A stretch of 64,000 nucleotides of DNA from Hyphomicrobiales bacterium (GTDB taxonomy: Bacteria > Pseudomonadota > Alphaproteobacteria > Rhizobiales > Rhizobiaceae). Position 1 is the first letter of the stretch. Every line of letters begins with the position of its first letter. A model generated the notes under the pieces. The model saw only the letters and a program-made list of their open reading frames with translations. It ran no database searches and had not been told where the DNA came from. A program made the translations under genes and the position numbers. This document shows positions 59,490-64,000 of the stretch, piece by piece. The stretch lies in NCBI GenBank assembly GCA_900472785.1, contig UCJH01000004.1:47312-111311 (forward strand). Direction: 5' to 3'.

Positions 59490-60212
59490 CTATTCGGCCT
59501 CTTCGCCCCTTGGTGTCAAGAGGCCCAGTTCCTCGAGATCCAGTTGCGTGATCGGATCCTCGTCGTCCTCAAGCGCATCGTCGCCGAGCGGAATGGGAAT
59601 CTGGAAATTCGAGGGAACACGGCCGGCGAGTAGTCCGGCGCCCTTCAACTCCTCCATGCCGGGAAGATCGCGAATTTCCTCCAGCCCGAAATGATCGAGA
59701 AAATCCCGTGTCGTGCCGATGGTGACCGGTCGCCCCGGCGTCCGGCGGCGTCCGCGAAATCGCACCCAGCCGGCCTCCATAAGAACGTCGAGCGTGCCAC
59801 GCGACGTCTGGACGCCGCGAATATCCTCGATTTCAGCGCGGGTAACCGGCTGGTGATAGGCGATGATCGCCAGAACCTCGAGCGCTGCCCGCGATAGTTT
59901 CTTGATCTCGTTTTCATCCGTCTGTACGACGAAGGAGAGATCGGCCGCGGTGCGGAAGGCCCAGTGGTCATCGACCTGGAGCAGATTGACGCCTCGCCCG
60001 GCATAGAACCCTTTCAGCCTCTGCATGATGCGATTGACATCGGTACCTTTTGGCAGGCGCTGCGCCATATAGGCTTCGGAGACCGGCTGCGCCGACGCAA
60101 AGACCAGTGCCTCCACAATGCGCTCCGCCTCAAGCTCCAGCCGCGCATCCGCTTCTCTCTGTGGCTCAGTATTATCGGCGATCCCCGGAAGGTGATGCTG
60201 CGGATCAGCCAC
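59490..60212 (-). CDS. scpB: Segregation and condensation protein B
   Basis: 240 aa from the GTG at 60212 overlapping the scpA stop; the frame is open further upstream. Winged-helix kleisin-associated protein: VEALVFASAQPVSEAYMAQR, then LSRAALEVLAIIAYHQPVTRAEIEDIRGV and TTRDFLDHFGLEEIRDLP, all diagnostic. With ScpA and SMC it forms the condensin that compacts the chromosome. An acidic C-terminal tail follows. Confidence 0.94.
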   Translation of the reverse strand: MADPQHHLPGIADNTEPQREADARLELEAERIVEALVFASAQPVSEAYMAQRLPKGTDVNRIMQRLKGFYAGRGVNLLQVDDHWAFRTAADLSFVVQTDENEIKKLSRAALEVLAIIAYHQPVTRAEIEDIRGVQTSRGTLDVLMEAGWVRFRGRRRTPGRPVTIGTTRDFLDHFGLEEIRDLPGMEELKGAGLLAGRVPSNFQIPIPLGDDALEDDEDPITQLDLEELGLLTPRGEEAE

Positions 60213-61086
60213 GCGCCGCCTCCAGTTCCGCAAGTTTCTCGGCGCTCATCGGATTGGGACCCTGGCGCACATAGATGGGCGCGAAGGCACCGTCCTGCCG
60301 AATCTCCAAACGGCCTTCCCGGACCATTTCAAGCGAAGCGGCAAAGGAGCTGGCGATGGCCGTTGCCCGCTCCCTGGGGCTTGTCATGTAACGCAGCAGG
60401 AAGTGATCGAGCGCCGTCCAGTCGACCATGTCGCCCAGCATGCGGGCCAGGATCAGGCGCGCATCGGCCAGAGACCAGACCGTGCGCTTCTCGATCGTCA
60501 CCTGCATGACGGCCTGTCTCTGACGAAGCGAGGCATAGGCGGACAAAAGATCGTACAATGAGGCTTCGTAGCCCGAATGTCTTTCGACCGGAATGTGCTC
60601 CGGTGCGCCGCGTGCGAACACATCACGACCGAGCCGGTTGCGATTAATCAGCCGGGTTGCGGCTTCCCGCATGGCTTCCAGTCGCTTCAGGCGGAAGGCC
60701 AGCGACGACGCCATTTCCTCGCCGGACGGCCCCTCGTCCTTGGCTTGCTGCGGGATGAGCAGGCGCGACTTGAGAAAGGCAAGCCAGGCCGCCATCACCA
60801 GATAGTCGGCGGCAAGCTCGATGCGGATGCTGCGTGCCCGTTCGATGAACGCAATATATTGCTCGGCAAGCGCCAGAACCGAAATGCGCGAAAGATCGAC
60901 CTTCTGCGTGCGGGCCAGATGCAACAGCAGGTCAAGGGGACCTTCGAAGCCGGCGATGTCGATGACGAGGGCTTCCTCATGCAGCGCGCGCTCGCCGCTT
61001 TCATCCTGCCAGAGCACGTCCATCGGAGCACGGGCAGATGGTTTCTTCGGCGTTTCCTTTGCACTGTTCACGAAAGCCTGCCCCAC
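60205..61086 (-). CDS. scpA: Segregation and condensation protein A
   Basis: 293 aa kleisin. FEGPLDLLLHLARTQKVDLSRISVLALAEQY is the N-terminal SMC-neck binding signature, given here in overlapping parts; ELAADYLVMAAWLAFLKSRLLI follows. The start is GTG at 61086; a second GTG at 61071 is also possible. It is coupled to scpB and 16 nt after nagZ. Confidence 0.94.
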   Translation of the reverse strand: MGQAFVNSAKETPKKPSARAPMDVLWQDESGERALHEEALVIDIAGFEGPLDLLLHLARTQKVDLSRISVLALAEQYIAFIERARSIRIELAADYLVMAAWLAFLKSRLLIPQQAKDEGPSGEEMASSLAFRLKRLEAMREAATRLINRNRLGRDVFARGAPEHIPVERHSGYEASLYDLLSAYASLRQRQAVMQVTIEKRTVWSLADARLILARMLGDMVDWTALDHFLLRYMTSPRERATAIASSFAASLEMVREGRLEIRQDGAFAPIYVRQGPNPMSAEKLAELEAARG

Positions 61087-61102
61087 TCTTTACAATCGCC
61101 AC

Positions 61103-62119
61103 TCAGGAAATGGCGAGCATCCCGCCGAACTCTTCACGCAGGGCGGCCTCGTCCGAGGCATCCGGCGAATTGAACGCAGCGCGCGCGGCAGTCGCACGGC
61201 GCAGGCGATCGCCGGACAAAACCGGCGCGACACGCGCCACCGCCAGCATCTCCTCCATGATACCATGACAATGCAGGACCATATCAAGCCCGGCATCGAT
61301 GATACCACGTGCCCGCGTCTCGATGTCGCCTGCCAGTGCGTTCATCGACACATCGTCGGACATCAGCAGGCCATCGAAACCGATGTGGCCGCGAATGATC
61401 TCGCGCACAACTTTTTCGGATGTCGTCGCGGGATTGGACGGATCGATCGCCGAATAGACCACATGGGCGGACATGGCCATCGCCTCGTCCTTCATCGCAA
61501 CGAAGGGCAGGAAATCACTCGCCGTCAAGGCATCCAGAGAGACATCTACGACAGGCAGATTGTGATGCGAATCGGCAAAAGCGCGGCCATGTCCCGGCAT
61601 GTGCTTCATGATCGGCAGCATGCCACCGGCCTTCAGGCCCTCAGCAGCCGCCTTGCCGATCGCCGCAACGGCTTTCGGATCGTAGCCATAGGCACGGTTG
61701 CCGATGACGTCGTGGCTTCCCTCGACCGGAACGTCGAGCACCGGAAGGCAATCGACCGTTATGCCGAAACGCATGAGATCGAAGGCATGCAGTCGCGACA
61801 TCAGCCAGGCGGCGCGCAAGCCCTTTTCCGGATCGCGACGGTAGAGTTCGCCGATCGCCGCGCCATTCGGATAGCTGGCGACGATGGGCGGGCGGATGCG
61901 CTGCACGCGTCCGCCTTCCTGGTCGATCAGCACAGGCGCGTCGGGATCGCCGATGCTGTCGCGCAACGAGGCCACGAGGTCGCTGATCTGCGCCGCATCG
62001 CCGATATTGCGGCCGAACAGGATAAAGCCCCAAGGACGCTCGCCGGCAAAGAAAGCCTTTTCTTCATCGGTGATGACGAGGCCCTTGCAGCCGGAAATGA
62101 ATGCTTTTGATTCGCTCAT
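61103..62119 (-). CDS. nagZ: Beta-N-acetylhexosaminidase NagZ
   Basis: 338 aa glycoside hydrolase family 3 enzyme of peptidoglycan recycling, from the ATG at 62119 (MSESKAFISGC). LIDQEGGRVQRIRPP and the catalytic-loop KHMPGHGRAFADSH with DVSLDAL, then the nucleophile Asp in GLLMSDDVSM, are clear. It lies between the SPOR protein and scpA, the usual Rhizobiales order. Confidence 0.95.
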   Translation of the reverse strand: MSESKAFISGCKGLVITDEEKAFFAGERPWGFILFGRNIGDAAQISDLVASLRDSIGDPDAPVLIDQEGGRVQRIRPPIVASYPNGAAIGELYRRDPEKGLRAAWLMSRLHAFDLMRFGITVDCLPVLDVPVEGSHDVIGNRAYGYDPKAVAAIGKAAAEGLKAGGMLPIMKHMPGHGRAFADSHHNLPVVDVSLDALTASDFLPFVAMKDEAMAMSAHVVYSAIDPSNPATTSEKVVREIIRGHIGFDGLLMSDDVSMNALAGDIETRARGIIDAGLDMVLHCHGIMEEMLAVARVAPVLSGDRLRRATAARAAFNSPDASDEAALREEFGGMLAIS

Positions 62120-62201
62120 GAACGAATCATAGTGGCTGCGGCGTTGAACGCGAATGGCTTGTAATGGGCTTTTTCGCCTCATTCACAGCTATTGCGCAAA
62201 G

Positions 62202-62232
62202 AAAAAGGCGCGAGCCGAAGCCGCGCCTTTTT
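62202..62232. terminator. Bidirectional terminator
   Basis: AAAAAGGCGCG/CGCGCCTTTTT stem with a 9-nt loop between the SPOR gene and nagZ, so nagZ probably has its own promoter. Confidence 0.85.
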
Positions 62233-62251
62233 CAAGTCCTCTATCGAGCGA

Positions 62252-64000
62252 CTATTTGGTTACGAGGCAGCTACCACCGGCGCTCTTGTAGCGCGAGCAG
62301 AGCGCGTTGGCATCCTCGCGCGAGCCGGCCGGAATGCGGACACGGTAATATGTGCCCTTGCCGGCGATTTCGGCCTTGCGGATATCCGAACCACGGCCAC
62401 CGATGACCGAGGCAAATTTGCCGGAGAGCTTGGTGTAGGACTGCTGTGCTTCCGCTTCCGACGGCAGGGAGGCGATCTGGATGACGTAGCTGCCAGCCGG
62501 CACGCTCGCCGTCTGCACAGGCGTCGTTTCCGCAGCCGCAACAGTCTTGGTTTCAACGGGAGCCGGCTTGACATTGCCTTGATCCGTCACAGTTCCGACG
62601 ACATTGACCGGCTGCTCGACGGGACGCGTCTGCGGTACCGGTGCCTGCTCGCCAACGGTTGTCGTTTTGACCGTGCGGACCGGCGCGGTCTCGTCAACGT
62701 TGGCGCTCGCTGCTTCAGCAAGAGCGCTTTGCTCGGCCGCCGGCTGTTCCTGCGCACGCAAATCCGCCAGATCAGCGGGCGTCGTTTCCGATTGAGCGAG
62801 AGCAGCCGTTTTGGTCTGGGCCGAAGCTGCGATTTCAGCCTCGGCCTGCGGGGTCACGGCGGTGGTCTTGACTGTCTTGACCTGCGGGTCCGTACCATTG
62901 GCCGTCGCCGGCGTTTCGGTCGACGCAACCTCCTCGACAGCTTCCGGGGCCGGCTCTTCGCGGGCGACCAGCGTGCCGTCCGGCTTGACGATCATGGTGC
63001 GCACCTTGCGCGGCGAAACCGCCGTTGCGCGGTCTTCGGCGGATGCCTTCGCGTCCGGCTGTTCGCCGTCGGGCAGAAGCCGTGCGCTTTCATCCTCTAT
63101 CGGCGTCACATCGGCGCCGTCGAAATCTTCGGCACTTTCAAGCGGCAGGCTTTCCGGCGTCAAAGTCCGCTGGACCACGTCAACCGGTTCTTCGGTAGAA
63201 GAGACGAGCGTACCCTGCTGGACGGCCTCGGCCGGCGCTCCGGCAACACGATCGTAAACGGCCTTGTCCTGATTGGGCACGGTTTTCCCGCCCTTTTCGA
63301 CAGGCACCATCTTGACCGGCGACTTGTCCGCCAGAATGATCTTCGGATCGGCGCTGACAAGACCTGCTCCGCCGCTGCCGATCCAGGCATACACGCCCGC
63401 ACCGCCCAGAATAAGCAGACCGCCGACGGCAGCTGCGATCATGCCAAGGCGTCTTCCGCCCGAGCGCCTGTCCTCGTCAAAATCGACGGAGCCGTAATCG
63501 CCGCCAACCGCAAGGCGATCGTTGACCGGGTCGTTGTCCTGACGCTGGCTGATCGAACGGCGGAAGTCCTCTTCCATCGCCTTTTCGAACTCGTCGAACT
63601 CCTCGTTCGCACGAACCCCGTTCGGCTGCACGGACGCATGGGTGACAGGGATCGTGTGGGCGGACGCAGCAAAACCGCGACCGTCATCGGCCTGCTCAGC
63701 CGGCTCTGCGGCCTTGCGGCCGCCATTGCCGAAAAGCTGCGCGATTTCTGCGTCGATATCCAGATCGTAGTCCGGTTGATAGGCAACCGGCTTTTCCTTT
63801 TCAACCGTCGGCAGATGCGGAACGTTGAGATCGGCGATGACCGTCACGTTTTCTTCCGTTTCCGAAATCATCGACGGATCAAACGGAAGTACGAAATCGG
63901 CGCCATCGTCCTGTTCGTCGAACGCGGCTTCGGTTTCGACGACTGGAGGAGCCGCCTGCGTCACCGGCTCCTGAACGACAGGCGCCTTCGTCACGACGGG
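62252..64000 (-). CDS. SPOR-domain membrane protein (5' end outside window)
   Basis: At least 580 aa; the true start is beyond the right edge. An acidic cytoplasmic region with RRLGMIAAAVGGLLILGGAG as single membrane helix, then a long Pro/Ala/Thr/Glu-rich periplasmic linker with repeated VKTTAV/VRTVKTTTV segments, and a C-terminal SPOR domain (SYVIQIASLPSEAEAQQSYT to the end) that binds denuded septal peptidoglycan. It is a likely division protein. Confidence 0.88.
   Translation of the reverse strand, partial: PVVTKAPVVQEPVTQAAPPVVETEAAFDEQDDGADFVLPFDPSMISETEENVTVIADLNVPHLPTVEKEKPVAYQPDYDLDIDAEIAQLFGNGGRKAAEPAEQADDGRGFAASAHTIPVTHASVQPNGVRANEEFDEFEKAMEEDFRRSISQRQDNDPVNDRLAVGGDYGSVDFDEDRRSGGRRLGMIAAAVGGLLILGGAGVYAWIGSGGAGLVSADPKIILADKSPVKMVPVEKGGKTVPNQDKAVYDRVAGAPAEAVQQGTLVSSTEEPVDVVQRTLTPESLPLESAEDFDGADVTPIEDESARLLPDGEQPDAKASAEDRATAVSPRKVRTMIVKPDGTLVAREEPAPEAVEEVASTETPATANGTDPQVKTVKTTAVTPQAEAEIAASAQTKTAALAQSETTPADLADLRAQEQPAAEQSALAEAASANVDETAPVRTVKTTTVGEQAPVPQTRPVEQPVNVVGTVTDQGNVKPAPVETKTVAAAETTPVQTASVPAGSYVIQIASLPSEAEAQQSYTKLSGKFASVIGGRGSDIRKAEIAGKGTYYRVRIPAGSREDANALCSRYKSAGGSCLVTK

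Overview
The window holds two joined pieces of DNA. Positions 1 to about 39,745 are the larger part of a T7-like (autographivirus-type) prophage with every gene on the minus strand. Positions 39,746 to 64,000 are chromosome of an alphaproteobacterium, most likely a member of the Rhizobiaceae. That placement is inferred from gene content and order (SPOR-nagZ-scpA-scpB-tatA-tatB-tatC-serS-surE-pcm-LysM/M23-yajC-secDF, then a complex I assembly-factor pair and trmFO), from two DUF1127 genes next to CCUCCUCCC-loop small RNAs, and from a CtrA-type box.

The junction lies in a tRNA-Leu(UAG) gene. The first 41 nt of that tRNA (39705..39745, minus) end inside the anticodon arm and phage sequence follows. 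No 3' half and no integrase are visible, so the other junction, the integrase and probably a restored tRNA should lie beyond position 1.

Read leftward from the junction, the phage order is: small membrane protein, single-subunit RNA polymerase, several small early/middle proteins, ssDNA-binding protein, endonuclease I, primase-helicase, a nucleotidyltransferase-fold protein, small proteins including a lipoprotein, DNA polymerase, 5'-3' exonuclease, portal, scaffold, a lysis cassette (amidase, holin-like, i-spanin, o-spanin), a tRNA-Trp, capsid, tail tubular proteins A and B, internal virion proteins, a beta-helix tailspike, a holin-like protein, small terminase, an SGNH hydrolase and large terminase. 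Past the terminase is 1.67 kb without clear genes. It should contain the fused genome ends, and it carries two near-identical sigma70-type promoters that fire into early genes: a 29-aa membrane peptide, a 59-aa protein, an unknown 601-aa protein and an M20-type peptidase. Terminase followed by early genes shows that the linear genome circularised before integrating.

The regulatory layout is the most unusual part. A 14-bp palindrome (consensus CTNCGWTAWCGNAG) occurs about 12 times, only in the early regions on either side of the att site. It sits inside the spacers of the sigma70-type promoters, next to two of three phage-polymerase promoters, and over some ribosome-binding sites. I read it as a dispersed operator set for an unseen lysogeny repressor. 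Three near-identical phage-polymerase promoters (core ATTACCCCTTCATACAG) precede the polymerase gene, an early gene and the portal block. A separate strand-biased 8-mer, CCTATACC, recurs 12 times in all three reading frames.

In the host part, the genes form blocks for envelope and cell-division functions (SPOR, nagZ), condensin (scpAB), twin-arginine export (tatABC), serS-surE-pcm, and Sec export (yajC, secDF) followed by NDUFAF3-like and NDUFAF6-like genes, then trmFO and the DUF1127/small-RNA locus.
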